A DNA stretch of 64,000 bases from positions 52,567 to 116,566 of the IMG/VR virus record IMGVR_UViG_3300027734_000048; one strand, 5' to 3'. Shown here in pieces: positions 42,884-50,110 of this stretch. Within the stretch, counting starts at the first letter, position 1, and every line of letters starts with the position of its first letter. Under the pieces are notes generated by a model. It saw nothing but the letters and a program-made list of their open reading frames with translations, made no database searches and had not been told where the DNA came from. Made by a program: the position numbers and the translations under genes. The stretch is from a virus.

Positions 42884-43122
42884 TGAGTCTCTCTCTTGCT
42901 AATAAATTGGCACAAGATAAATTCTTTCTGCCCCCTTCAAAATATATCAACCACAAAGTCGTGGAAATTATTTCGCTAAATGACGAAACTGAAACTGTGT
43001 CAGTTACACTTCAAAAATATGGAATTAGCCGTAGTGCTAATGCCGTAAAAGGTAATCTAATAACTATTGAATTACCTTATGCTGAATTCAAAAATCTAAA
43101 TGGTTGGGGAAATAATAAATGA
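42883..43122 (+). CDS. Small early beta protein
   Basis: A 79-residue protein (INHKVVEIISLNDETETVSVTLQKYG), predicted small beta domain. TAATG upstream and ATGA downstream overlap. Not recognised. Confidence 0.72.
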   Translation: MSLSLANKLAQDKFFLPPSKYINHKVVEIISLNDETETVSVTLQKYGISRSANAVKGNLITIELPYAEFKNLNGWGNNK

Positions 43123-43283
43123 GCACTTTCATAAATCTTGATTCCGTTTGCGGAAAATCATCTGCCTCTGTTGATGTCTATGACTTAGACCTCAATCCTC
43201 ATGGCGTTATCTGTTGCGATAACTGCCGTTCAATTTTAATCTGCCGTAAGGCATGGGACTTTTTATATAAGGAGAAAAACTAA
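43119..43283 (+). CDS. Small Cys-containing protein
   Basis: A 54-residue protein: VICCDNCRSILICRKAWDFLY, CCxxC. Coupled at both ends. Function unknown. Confidence 0.68.
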   Translation: MSTFINLDSVCGKSSASVDVYDLDLNPHGVICCDNCRSILICRKAWDFLYKEKN

Positions 43284-43426
43284 TGCGAGTATTTGAATTC
43301 ACTACATTTATTGACATCGTTGCTAATAACTATGATGAAGCAATAGATATCTTTGATCATAAATTAAAATATGGAAACATAGATAGAAGCACTGTCTATG
43401 TTGCAGACATTGAGGAGAAAGAATGA
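43283..43426 (+). CDS. 47-residue early protein
   Basis: MRVFEFTTFIDIVANNYDEAIDIFDHKL..., a short alpha/beta protein, acidic end. A GGAG site lies within the previous gene's end, and the ATG overlaps its stop (TAATG). Confidence 0.66.
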   Translation: MRVFEFTTFIDIVANNYDEAIDIFDHKLKYGNIDRSTVYVADIEEKE

Positions 43427-43512
43427 AAACACTTCAAGAAAAATTAGATTTAGTTTCTAAAGAATTAGAACCAATACTTTGGGAATTACTAAATGAAATT
43501 GAAAATGAATAA
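43423..43512 (+). CDS. 29-residue acidic helix peptide
   Basis: MKTLQEKLDLVSKELEPIL..., a single amphipathic acidic helix. ATGA overlap, GAGGAG site. Last gene before terminator 43524-43553. Confidence 0.55.
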   Translation: MKTLQEKLDLVSKELEPILWELLNEIENE

Positions 43513-43523
43513 ATAAAAAACAA

Positions 43524-43553
43524 GATCGCAGAAATAAAACTCTGCGATTTTTG
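43524..43553 (+). terminator. Rho-independent terminator
   Basis: GATCGCAGA stem paired with TCTGCGAT(T), 8-nt loop and a T-run. Ends the seven-gene small-protein operon. Confidence 0.9.
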
Positions 43554-43563
43554 AACGTCCCCG

Positions 43564-43579
43564 TGTGACGAGAATCACA
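43564..43579. promoter_or_regulatory. Perfect Crp-like site
   Basis: TGTGA-CGAGAA-TCACA, just upstream of promoter 43611-43639. Confidence 0.7.
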
Positions 43580-43610
43580 TCAAAAATGTCCGATTTGTGC
43601 GTGTCTAAAC

Positions 43611-43639
43611 TTGACTTTTTGACATTTATCTGCTAGTAT
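43611..43639 (+). promoter_or_regulatory. Promoter TTGACT-17-TAGTAT
   Basis: Consensus-like -35 and -10 at 17 nt. A 21-codon ORF (43660-43725) follows, possibly a leader peptide, and the Crp-like site at 43693-43708 lies inside it. Confidence 0.75.
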
Positions 43640-43692
43640 TCTACTATAACAATTAAATAATGACTAATAAGGTAATGAGCCTAGCAAATAAA

Positions 43693-43708
43693 TGTGACCA
43701 GTATCACA
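43693..43708. promoter_or_regulatory. Perfect Crp-like site
   Basis: TGTGA-CCAGTA-TCACA between two copies of GAGCCTAGC(A/G)AATAAATG, 29 nt upstream of promoter 43737. Downstream of one promoter and upstream of the next, so repression or switching is possible. Confidence 0.7.
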
Positions 43709-43736
43709 GTGAGCCTAGCGAATAAATGCCCTAAAA

Positions 43737-43758
43737 TGTCAGCCCCTAATGGTAAGAT
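43737..43758 (+). promoter_or_regulatory. TGTCAG-type promoter 3
   Basis: AAATGTCAG, 10 nt, TAAGAT. Confidence 0.75.
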
Positions 43759-43791
43759 AGTCTTATCAACTAAACGAAAGGAAGTCTAAAA

Positions 43792-43989
43792 ATGACTTAC
43801 ACTATAACACTAGAAACCTTTTCAGGTTCTACAAAAAAAATCGCTATGCCCTCAAAAGGTGCGGTTGCTCAATTCATCTCAACTTATCCAACTCAATTAC
43901 CTGTTGGCGTATCTGTCAAGGTTGCTTGCGATACTCTCGGAATTAGTGGCACACTTCGTGGCACTCTTACACCCTCAAACTCAAACTAA
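43792..43989 (+). CDS. Small early protein
   Basis: A 65-residue protein, MTYTITLETFSGSTKKI..., a small beta-type protein with a VACDTLG element and Ser/Asn tail. Good AAAGGA site. Not recognised. Confidence 0.72.
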   Translation: MTYTITLETFSGSTKKIAMPSKGAVAQFISTYPTQLPVGVSVKVACDTLGISGTLRGTLTPSNSN

Positions 43990-44008
43990 GAATAGGAAAA
44001 CTAAAATA

Positions 44009-44215
44009 ATGGTAAAAGTAAATCACTCTCTAAATTTCGTTACAGAATTTGACGAAACACATCCAATCGCTAAACAAGCACTTTCAATTCCTGAATCAGA
44101 TTTGATTGCTATGCTTGAAGGAATGCTAAAAGAATTATTAGTGCCTGCACTAACTTCAACCCTTGATGAAATAAATGCTCGTGGCACTTACGCAATTCTA
44201 AAGGTGGCAGAATAA
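44009..44215 (+). CDS. Small early protein
   Basis: A 68-residue protein, MVKVNHSLNFVTEFDETHP..., with a helical middle (LIAMLEGMLKELL). Start by the GGA-type site and coupling to the next gene; longer upstream frames are shadows. Confidence 0.7.
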   Translation: MVKVNHSLNFVTEFDETHPIAKQALSIPESDLIAMLEGMLKELLVPALTSTLDEINARGTYAILKVAE

Positions 44216-44415
44216 TGATGACCCGTAAAGACTATGTAGCAACTGCTGAAATTCTTAGCAATTACTTTGCTACCTCTGTTTTTGATGAGCAAGGAGAAAT
44301 GCTATTTGCTGATTTAGTAGATGAATTTTCTCTAATGTTTGAAACAGATAATCCAAGATTTGACGCAACTAAATTTGCTATTGCTTGCTATGAAAAATTG
44401 GAGATGGCTAAATGA
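44215..44415 (+). CDS. Small early protein
   Basis: A 66-residue helical acidic protein (MMTRKDYVATAEILSNYFATSVFDEQ...). The first ATG is at the TAATG overlap, the second one codon later. Not recognised. Confidence 0.7.
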   Translation: MMTRKDYVATAEILSNYFATSVFDEQGEMLFADLVDEFSLMFETDNPRFDATKFAIACYEKLEMAK

Positions 44416-44561
44416 TTTTAGATACTGGAACACTTCTTGCAATCATAATTGCACTTGGTGGATCAATAACAGTTATGTGTTTATTCTGGAAACAGAACGC
44501 AGAACTAACAAGAGAAAACTATCGACTGCGTAATGAATTGCGTAAATCAAAACTAATCTAA
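44412..44561 (+). CDS. 49-residue membrane protein with coiled-coil tail
   Basis: MILDTGTLLAIIIALGGSITVMCLFW forms one transmembrane helix; a charged helix follows (NAELTRENYRLRNELRKS). ATGA overlap with the previous gene. Layout recalls phage Rz-like or small inhibitor proteins, but no function is assigned. Confidence 0.62.
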   Translation: MILDTGTLLAIIIALGGSITVMCLFWKQNAELTRENYRLRNELRKSKLI

Positions 44562-44569
44562 AATAAAAT

Positions 44570-44594
44570 CCTAAGCATGATTTAAAACTGCTCT
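44570..44594 (+). repeat. Post-operon hairpin element, copy 1
   Basis: CCTAAGCATGATTT then AAAACTGCTCT: an AGCA/TGCT stem, 9 nt past a stop codon. Related copies at 47621, 48276 and 50111. Confidence 0.6.
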
Positions 44595-44604
44595 CAATTT
44601 TTGG

Positions 44605-44670
44605 GACGTCGGGGTCGGGCGTGTCGTCCACAGACTTATCCACAGGACTATTTGTGTGAGATTTATCACA
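44605..44670. promoter_or_regulatory. Cassette: GACGTC, DnaA-like box, perfect Crp-like site
   Basis: GACGTC 44605-44610, GGGCGTGTCG at 44618, TTATCCACA 44636-44644, TGTGA-N6-TCACA 44655-44670. Followed by a second GGCGTGTCG at 44778 and promoter 44795. Confidence 0.72.
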
Positions 44671-44794
44671 CGGCTTGAGCGTCTCACTATTTGGATTTAC
44701 TGGCTAGTAAGTTGATAATTTGTGTCTAATAGGCTAGACTTACATAGTAAGAAAAAATAAATAGTTTAGCAATTACGGCGTGTCGTTTAGAAAA

Positions 44795-44816
44795 TGTCAG
44801 TCTAATATGCTAAGAT
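44795..44816 (+). promoter_or_regulatory. TGTCAG-type promoter 4
   Basis: AAATGTCAG, 10 nt, TAAGAT preceded by TGC. A TATCAAC leader and AAAGAGG site follow. Confidence 0.8.
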
Positions 44817-44850
44817 ATTTATATCAACAAAAAAAGAAAGAGGTTGGCAA

Positions 44851-45066
44851 ATGTCAGCAAATGTCTATACAATAGAAAACCTACTTGTAGGAAAGTCCTA
44901 TCGCTCACGCACCCTAACAGGTGAAATTATCTCAGCAGAGATACACCCTAAAGCAGTTTGGTATGAAAATTGTGAAACTTATCTTGTAGAAATTGCACCT
45001 AATAGCGGAAGCAATACTTGGGGTCGCAGAACTTATCGCACAGTTGCAGTAAAGACAGGTGAATAA
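44851..45066 (+). CDS. Small early protein
   Basis: A 71-residue beta-type protein (MSANVYTIENLLVGKSYRS..., WGRRTYRTVAVKTGE). Strong AAAGAGG site; first gene of a five-gene operon. Not recognised. Confidence 0.74.
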   Translation: MSANVYTIENLLVGKSYRSRTLTGEIISAEIHPKAVWYENCETYLVEIAPNSGSNTWGRRTYRTVAVKTGE

Positions 45067-45069
45067 GTA

Positions 45070-45213
45070 ATGGGATATGTAGAAATTTTTAGAATTGACG
45101 AAAATGGTGCAGGTTGGGTAGACTTAGAGTCTGCAACACCCGATGAACTATTTACTTTGGAAGTGGGCTTACTAAATGAAGGTGCATTATTCACAACGAA
45201 AGAGGCAGACTAA
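45070..45213 (+). CDS. 47-residue early protein
   Basis: MGYVEIFRIDENGAGWVDLE..., small acidic alpha/beta protein. TAATG coupling to the next gene. Confidence 0.66.
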   Translation: MGYVEIFRIDENGAGWVDLESATPDELFTLEVGLLNEGALFTTKEAD

Positions 45214-45422
45214 TGGAATATAACTACTCTCTAACTATTGCCTATGACGGCGAATTGGTATCAACAACACGAAGTGCAGATATGCTTGAGATGGTATCTG
45301 AATGGAATAAGTGTGTAGACTTTGGAGACGCTAAAGAATACGCAACCTATAATCTGTCAGACCCTACTGGCAAGATGTATACTAAGACTTTCTACCGCAA
45401 CGGAAATGTGAGCGTGAAATAA
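45213..45422 (+). CDS. Small early protein
   Basis: A 69-residue beta-rich protein (MEYNYSLTIAYDGELVSTT..., YRNGNVSVK). Coupled start. Not recognised. Confidence 0.7.
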   Translation: MEYNYSLTIAYDGELVSTTRSADMLEMVSEWNKCVDFGDAKEYATYNLSDPTGKMYTKTFYRNGNVSVK

Positions 45423-45423
45423 T

Positions 45424-45708
45424 ATGGGTTCAGTTACAGCATTAGGAATTAAAGATGAAGTCTTAGACCTAGAGACTCAGATTCTCTATCACTTAAAGGG
45501 TAATCACTATCCCCCTGTCCCCGCAGAAATGGTTGCCCCTTGCATAGAGGCTATTGACGCATACTACGAAGAAGATTACAATCGAGAAATTTCTATGCCC
45601 AAAGTTGGAGACTTTCAGATTATGTATAAAAATTCCATTACGGCACCTGCTTGGGCTATCGTGGAACAGCACCACCTGCAATTCTGGCTGCCAGAGGAGG
45701 AATACTAA
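45424..45708 (+). CDS. Small early acidic protein
   Basis: A 94-residue protein (IKDEVLDLETQILYHLK..., WAIVEQHHLQFWLPEEEY). Follows the previous stop by 1 nt. Not recognised. Confidence 0.72.
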   Translation: MGSVTALGIKDEVLDLETQILYHLKGNHYPPVPAEMVAPCIEAIDAYYEEDYNREISMPKVGDFQIMYKNSITAPAWAIVEQHHLQFWLPEEEY

Positions 45709-45710
45709 AA

Positions 45711-45956
45711 ATGTCTGCTACAATAAAAACTATGCAATTAATTTACGCAGACCTACTTACTCCAGATCAGTTGATGGAGGAAGATTTGATTAAGGTAGAT
45801 GGTGAAATAGTCACTGTCATAGGAATTGAATCTAATCCTAGTGGTGATATTTATTATGTAGGTTATGAAGATGACTTTGGTGATAAAGATGTAGTTGAAT
45901 TTAACTACGATCAAAAAGTTGAACTTTATGTATTCCGTGAAGATTTAGAAGATTAA
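45711..45956 (+). CDS. Small early acidic beta protein
   Basis: An 81-residue protein (MSATIKTMQLIYADLL..., VDGEIVTVIGIES, IYYVGYEDDFGDKD). GAGGAGG site lies inside the end of the previous gene. Not recognised. Confidence 0.73.
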   Translation: MSATIKTMQLIYADLLTPDQLMEEDLIKVDGEIVTVIGIESNPSGDIYYVGYEDDFGDKDVVEFNYDQKVELYVFREDLED

Positions 45957-45976
45957 CTAAAACCCCTAAAAAATGG

Positions 45977-46018
45977 GACGTCCCGCAGTCGGGCGTGTCG
46001 CATGTGAGATTAATCACA
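45977..46018. promoter_or_regulatory. Cassette: GACGTC, GGGCGTGTCG, perfect Crp-like site
   Basis: GACGTC 45977-45982, GGGCGTGTCG 45991-46000, TGTGA-GATTAA-TCACA 46003-46018, ending 10 nt before a -35. Confidence 0.73.
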
Positions 46019-46027
46019 ATTTATGAT

Positions 46028-46057
46028 TTGACATTTTTACTTTATCTCTGCTAGTAT
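46028..46057 (+). promoter_or_regulatory. Promoter TTGACA-18-TAGTAT, leaderless
   Basis: Consensus -35, 18-nt spacer, TAGTAT; ATG is 6 nt downstream. Confidence 0.83.
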
Positions 46058-46063
46058 TAAGTT

Positions 46064-46210
46064 ATGAAGAAGTCATCTGAGGAATTACGCAAACTAATGG
46101 AATTACGCCGTAGTAATGCTGCTTCCGCTGTGCCTTCTAAAAAGGCTTACAATCGCAAGAAATGTCAGTCTGAACTGCTACAATTAAAATATCAACAAAA
46201 AGGAGAATAG
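46064..46210 (+). CDS. 48-residue basic protein, leaderless
   Basis: MKKSSEELRKLMELRRSN..., strongly basic helical protein. TAGTAT, 6 nt, ATG. A second promoter (46163-46184) lies inside its 3' part. Could be a DNA- or RNA-binding peptide; not recognised. Confidence 0.68.
   Translation: MKKSSEELRKLMELRRSNAASAVPSKKAYNRKKCQSELLQLKYQQKGE
46163..46184 (+). promoter_or_regulatory. TGTCAG-type promoter 5, inside a gene
   Basis: AAATGTCAG, 10 nt, TACAAT within the basic-protein gene. TATCAAC leader and AAAGGAG site for the next gene follow. Confidence 0.78.
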
Positions 46211-46215
46211 CCCCT

Positions 46216-46392
46216 ATGGGAAATATCGCAGATGAATTCTATGATGAATACTACGCAACTGTCTGTCCGTCTTGTCAAGAAAATTCGGTAGACGCATATG
46301 AAGAAAAATGCACTCATTGCTTACTAGAAGAAATGTCCACTACTTATAACGAAGACATCGCTCTAGAAATGAGTCTTGGTCTTGACTACTAA
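46216..46392 (+). CDS. Small acidic zinc-ribbon protein
   Basis: A 58-residue protein, MGNIADEFYDEYYATVCPSCQ...KCTHCLLEE, two CxxC pairs. The AAAGGAG site sits 15 nt upstream. Overlaps the GP88-like gene start. Confidence 0.73.
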   Translation: MGNIADEFYDEYYATVCPSCQENSVDAYEEKCTHCLLEEMSTTYNEDIALEMSLGLDY

Positions 46393-47107
46393 ACTACTTC
46401 GCTCTAAAGATAGGAAAGTTACTAATGCTGTATCCCCTAATGGCAAGACTGCAACAATTGCTAACACTTTCGGATTACCCGCAGGAAAAGAATACTCATG
46501 CCCTGGAGCAACCTCAGTGTGTGAGTCAGTCTGCTACGCAGGAAAGTTAGAGAAACTCTTCAAAGGCGTTAAGGTTAACCTATTACATAACTGGGACCTG
46601 CTCAAAGACGCAGATCTAGAAACTATGCAGGACCTGCTCACTGAAATGATAAATGATTTCAAGAAAGACTGTATCAAGAAAGACGCCCCTATGCTATTTC
46701 GCATTCACTGGGACGGAGATTTCTTTAATGATACATACACGCAAGCCTGGAAGAATGTCATCCTAAATAATACTGATATTCAATTCTGGGTATATACACG
46801 AGTACAATCTGCAGCACTTATGCTTAAGGATATTGCTAATCTATCTTTATATTATTCTACAGATAGCGAGAATAAAGAAACTGGAATTAGCCTTAAGACT
46901 GTTCATGGAATTAAGTTAGCATATCTTGCTAAGAATTTTGCAGACGGTCAAGCAGATATGAAAGCGTTAACTTCAAAACCTGGTGCTAAGTGTCCTGAAA
47001 ATGCAAAACGCATTCCACTTATTTCAACTACTGGTAGTGCTTGTGTTTCTTGCAGATTATGTGTATACTCTAAGAGTGATATTGTATTCAGTGCGAGTAA
47101 AAAATAA
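46376..47107 (+). CDS. GP88-like cysteine-rich phage protein
   Basis: A 243-residue protein resembling mycobacteriophage gene product 88: an N-terminal KTATIANTFGLPAGKEYSCPGATSVCESVCYAGK cysteine block, FRIHWDGDFFNDTYTQAW in the centre, and a C-terminal CPENAKR...CVSCRLCVYS block. Multiple Cys suggest a metal or Fe-S site; function is not established. No ATG is available, so the start is TTG at 46376 or 46382, coupled to the overlapping upstream gene. Confidence 0.8.
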   Translation: MVLTTKLLRSKDRKVTNAVSPNGKTATIANTFGLPAGKEYSCPGATSVCESVCYAGKLEKLFKGVKVNLLHNWDLLKDADLETMQDLLTEMINDFKKDCIKKDAPMLFRIHWDGDFFNDTYTQAWKNVILNNTDIQFWVYTRVQSAALMLKDIANLSLYYSTDSENKETGISLKTVHGIKLAYLAKNFADGQADMKALTSKPGAKCPENAKRIPLISTTGSACVSCRLCVYSKSDIVFSASKK

Positions 47108-47179
47108 ATGATGAGTTTATTTTATTTATTAATGATAACACTAGTAATGTGTGCACTCCTTGGTTCTAGTGGGTTCTAG
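47108..47179 (+). CDS. 23-residue membrane peptide
   Basis: MMSLFYLLMITLVMCALLGSSGF, almost all hydrophobic, starting right after the GP88-like stop. Could be real or chance. Confidence 0.4.
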   Translation: MMSLFYLLMITLVMCALLGSSGF

Positions 47180-47199
47180 CGGATCCCCTGGAATTTTGG

Positions 47200-47262
47200 G
47201 ACGTCCCGCCCACCCCCATTTGTCAAGTTACGACACGCACGATTTTTGTGAGGTTTATCACA
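47200..47262. promoter_or_regulatory. Cassette: GACGTC and perfect Crp-like site
   Basis: GACGTC 47200-47205, CGACACGC at 47231, TGTGA-GGTTTA-TCACA 47247-47262, then AATGTCCGATTTATGACA. A TTGTAT-17-TATTAT promoter (47293-47321) follows with ATG 6 nt downstream at 47328. Confidence 0.72.
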
Positions 47263-47386
47263 ATTTAATGTCCGATTTATGACATTTTCGATTTGTATTT
47301 ATGACATTTATTTGCTATTATTAAGTTATGAACAAAACAACACCCGTAGTCCAAGATGTGAGATTTTTCTTGGCTGACTTGCGAAA

Positions 47387-47408
47387 TGTCAGTAGGAAAT
47401 GTTATACT
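47387..47408 (+). promoter_or_regulatory. TGTCAG-type promoter 6, inside an ORF
   Basis: AAATGTCAG, 10 nt, TATACT. It lies inside the ORF that starts leaderless at 47328. Confidence 0.8.
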
Positions 47409-47441
47409 TGGATTATCAACCAAACAAAAGGAGAAACAAAA

Positions 47442-47606
47442 ATGGCAGTAGCAACAGCAACATACAAGGTAGGCGACCTCTACACAACACAGAAGTCAAA
47501 GGTTACAGGAACAATTCAGGAGATTACTCCACAGGCAAATGGAAATGTTCGTGTAAAGTTAGATGTAAATGGCACACCTCGTTACACAACTTGGACAGCA
47601 AAGTAA
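47442..47606 (+). CDS. 54-residue early protein with alternative long form
   Basis: MAVATATYKVGDLYTTQKS... is a small beta-barrel-like protein (VTGTIQEITPQANGNVRVKL). AAAGGAG lies 9 nt upstream, and promoter 6 is just before it. The frame stays open back to a leaderless ATG at 47328 (TATTAT, 6 nt), which would give a 92-residue form from a separate promoter. Both may be made. Confidence 0.75.
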   Translation: MAVATATYKVGDLYTTQKSKVTGTIQEITPQANGNVRVKLDVNGTPRYTTWTAK

Positions 47607-47620
47607 TCTAATTACACTTT

Positions 47621-47645
47621 CCTGAGTATGAAATAAAACTGCTCA
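47621..47645 (+). repeat. Post-operon hairpin element, copy 2
   Basis: CCTGAGTATGAAATAAAACTGCTCA; TGAGTA pairs with TGCTCA through one wobble. 15 nt after a stop codon. Confidence 0.6.
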
Positions 47646-47680
47646 ACACCCCCAACTAACAGAAAAGGAAACAGACCCAA

Positions 47681-48103
47681 ATGGCACAACGCAAAGCAAT
47701 CTCAGTAAAGATAGCAACAGAAAAGGTAATCAAGGCACTAGAAGGCTCACTCGCTAAACTAGAACTTGACTACACATCACAAGAAGCAAGCGAAGCAAAG
47801 TATCAGAAAGCACACGAAGCGTGGAAAAAGCAAATTGGTGAGTGGGCTATTGCCAACTTCTCAAAGGCTGAGAACCTTCGCACTAACTATCGTTCTTGGA
47901 ACAACAACCTCAATGTTGATTTTGACATTGTAGTAAAGCAAGGCGACTTCCCAACTGAACCTGAAAAGGATTTTGAGGTTATCCATCAGCACACTTATCG
48001 TGAGCAGAAAGAGGAAATTGCTAACGCAATTCGTATTCTCAAGATGACAGATGAGGAAACAGTAAGCACAAGCACTTACAATGCTATTGCTCGTTACCTA
48101 TAA
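47681..48103 (+). CDS. Early helical protein
   Basis: A 140-residue protein, helical and charged (AISVKIATEKVIKALEGSLAKL..., YREQKEEIANAIRILKM). AGGA site. Not recognised. It lies alone between two hairpin elements, probably strongly expressed. Confidence 0.8.
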   Translation: MAQRKAISVKIATEKVIKALEGSLAKLELDYTSQEASEAKYQKAHEAWKKQIGEWAIANFSKAENLRTNYRSWNNNLNVDFDIVVKQGDFPTEPEKDFEVIHQHTYREQKEEIANAIRILKMTDEETVSTSTYNAIARYL

Positions 48104-48312
48104 CTAAATAACGAAACAGGGGCAGTTTAGAGAGTGTTCTCGCCCAATGTCGTAAGTAAGAACTCTCATTATTAGGGCAAGGGGTTCAGAGCCTCTCCTA
48201 TGTTCGCCAGGCTGATTAGGGCGACAATAGAAATACTATAGAGCAAGGTTCCTGCAGACCTAAAGAAGCAGACATCCTGAGCACGATCCAAAAAGGCTCC
48301 CCGCAAGGGTCT
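48104..48312 (+). ncRNA. Possible structured RNA region
   Basis: About 200 gene-free nt that look more GC-rich than the surroundings. A stem GAGA(GT)GTTCT/AGAACTCTC (48130-48140 with 48159-48167), a GGTTC...GAGCC-type segment, the post-operon hairpin copy 3 (48276-48299) and CCC/GGG near 48300. No ORF fits. It could be a long 3'UTR, an attenuator or a small RNA; low certainty. Confidence 0.3.
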
Positions 48313-48320
48313 TTGACAAA

Positions 48321-48342
48321 TGTCAGTGGCCACTAGTACAAT
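48321..48342 (+). promoter_or_regulatory. TGTCAG-type promoter 7
   Basis: AAATGTCAG, 10 nt, TACAAT. Here a perfect TTGACA lies 18 nt upstream of the -10 (48313-48318) as well. Confidence 0.83.
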
Positions 48343-48374
48343 TAATATAAACAAACTAACAGAAAGAGGCCCCC

Positions 48375-48815
48375 ATGGACCAGCAATACCCAACAATAAT
48401 CAATGCAACTGATGAATTTAATCAGAAGCAGGCTGCAGCACTACAAGAAGCAATTGAAAAAAAGGATGCATTAATTGTATCTCTTCAAGACCGTATGTCT
48501 GCAATGTCTCAGCGCTCATATGCTGATTCAGCGGAGCGTAACCGTATGGTTGAATCAATGCAAGAGTGGACTCTAGAAGAGTTAAGCAATGAAACAATTA
48601 CAGAATCACAGGCCCAAGAAATTGCAGAAATTATGGGCTTTGACCTTACCAAGGAAGTTGAAGTTGAGGTTACCGTTACGTACAACCTAACACTGCAGGT
48701 ACCTCATGATGAGGACGCCGAATCAATTGTTAACGATATCGATTTTGAATCTGTATCTTATAATTCTGATAACATCACATGGCTATCGGCCAGTGTTGAC
48801 AGAATTGATTTTTAG
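48375..48815 (+). CDS. Early protein with coiled coil
   Basis: A 146-residue protein. Residues ~15-65 are a coiled coil (EFNQKQAAALQEAIEKKDAL), ~65-90 an acidic helix, ~95-146 a beta segment (VEVEVTVTYNLTLQVPHDEDA). AAAGAGG start. Not recognised; a similar split is seen in small actinophage early proteins. Confidence 0.78.
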   Translation: MDQQYPTIINATDEFNQKQAAALQEAIEKKDALIVSLQDRMSAMSQRSYADSAERNRMVESMQEWTLEELSNETITESQAQEIAEIMGFDLTKEVEVEVTVTYNLTLQVPHDEDAESIVNDIDFESVSYNSDNITWLSASVDRIDF

Positions 48816-48918
48816 TAGGGGGCTACTAAATATAGACATGTCGAATGTCTTTAAACTAGGCAAGGGACCTGAGCATTGTCCATGTAAACGGCTCACTTTA
48901 AATTCTTTCAAAATTTTT

Positions 48919-48957
48919 GACGTCCCGCCTGTGGATAACTTTGTCAAATCGACACGC
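48919..48957. promoter_or_regulatory. Cassette: GACGTC, DnaA-like box, CGACACGCC
   Basis: GACGTC 48919-48924, TGTGGATAA 48930-48938, CGACACGCC ~48950, then AATGTCCGATTTAT at ~48983. No complete TGTGA-N6-TCACA here. Confidence 0.62.
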
Positions 48958-49024
48958 CGTTACGACTATATGATCTTTCCCACAATGTCCGATTTATCCA
49001 TGTTTAACTATCTGGATTTGCATA

Positions 49025-49046
49025 TGTCAGTCAGTCCTGCTATACT
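49025..49046 (+). promoter_or_regulatory. TGTCAG-type promoter 8
   Basis: ATATGTCAG, 10 nt, TATACT with TGC before it. Drives the DUF932 gene through a TTTCAAC leader and AAAGGAG. Confidence 0.82.
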
Positions 49047-49078
49047 TAAATTTCAACAAACAAAAAGGAGAAAAACTC

Positions 49079-50101
49079 ATGGCACATGACCTAGAAACAC
49101 AAAACGGCGTTGCATCTTTTGCATCATTCCGTGAACCCGCTTGGCATGGATTGGGTACCGTATTTACAGAAGAGAAAACAACTAGCGAGATGCTATCAGC
49201 AGCAAATCTCAATGGTTGGAATGTTCGTCTGGAAGATTTGGAAACCCCATCGCATCTATCAAGCGACAAGTCGTACCAATATGTATTGCGTACAAACCCT
49301 ACAGACAACACACAAACCGATATTCTTGGAATCGTTGGTGAGCGTTATGTCCCTCTACAGAATGAAGATTTATTCTCATTCGGTGATAACATTCTAGATG
49401 GTGGTGGTCGTTGGGAGACTGCTGGTGCTATCAAGGGTGGTCGTGTAGTATTCGGCTCTCTTGCTCTTGAGCGTGAGACTGTACTAGACCCAAATGGTGT
49501 TGCAGATAAGGTAAAGACTTATTTGCTCATTAACACATCACACGATGGCTCTATTGCAATTCAAGCATCTATTACACCTGTTCGTGTTGTATGTGCTAAC
49601 ACTCTTAACCTTGCTCTTGGTGGCGTAGGTCGTAAGAAGAATAAGGGCATCAAGCAATCATTCAAGATTCGCCACACGCAAACAGCAGAAGGCAAAATCC
49701 AAATTGCTCGTGAGACTCTTGGTCTTGCTAATGCTTACATGGACGAATTCGACATCATGGCTAAGGCAATGATTGAGAAGGAAGTCAATGCTAAATCGTT
49801 TAACGATATTATTCTCGCTGCTTATCCTAAGCCAGAAAAAGATGCTAAGGGTGCAATCAAGAAGTGGGAAAACAAGGTCGATATTATTAACGACATCTAC
49901 ACAGGTGAATTTAATGGTATGATTGCTGGCAATGCGTGGGGTGCGTTTAATGCACTTACAGAACGCCTTGACTGGTACCGCTCTGCTCGTGGTGGTTCTA
50001 ACGAATCTATCCTTGCATCAGCATCAGGATTTGACCCTGCAATTAACGCAGAGAAAAATCGTTTGCTAAAAGTTGTACAAAATGTAATGCAACTTTCATA
50101 A
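49079..50101 (+). CDS. DUF932 / phage-plasmid-like protein
   Basis: A 340-residue protein of the DUF932 (TIGR03299) family found in phages and plasmids: REPAWHGLGTVF, VGERYVPLQNEDLFSF, KGGRVVFGSLAL, YLLINTSHDGSIAIQASITPVRVVCANTL and RHTQTAEGKI. Function unknown. It is the largest early gene in this part and has the best promoter and ribosome site, so it is probably abundant. Confidence 0.92.
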   Translation: MAHDLETQNGVASFASFREPAWHGLGTVFTEEKTTSEMLSAANLNGWNVRLEDLETPSHLSSDKSYQYVLRTNPTDNTQTDILGIVGERYVPLQNEDLFSFGDNILDGGGRWETAGAIKGGRVVFGSLALERETVLDPNGVADKVKTYLLINTSHDGSIAIQASITPVRVVCANTLNLALGGVGRKKNKGIKQSFKIRHTQTAEGKIQIARETLGLANAYMDEFDIMAKAMIEKEVNAKSFNDIILAAYPKPEKDAKGAIKKWENKVDIINDIYTGEFNGMIAGNAWGAFNALTERLDWYRSARGGSNESILASASGFDPAINAEKNRLLKVVQNVMQLS

Positions 50102-50110
50102 CAAAAAAAT

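Noticed and set aside
43660-43725. 21-codon ORF after promoter 43611
   Set aside because: No ribosome site and made of repeated regulatory motifs; mentioned only as a possible leader peptide.
48838-49089. Open frame of 83 codons (starting MSNVFKLGKG) over the DUF932 upstream region
   Set aside because: It covers the GACGTC/DnaA-box/TGTCAG promoter cassette and the DUF932 ribosome site. No ribosome site of its own, and composition is like non-coding sequence.
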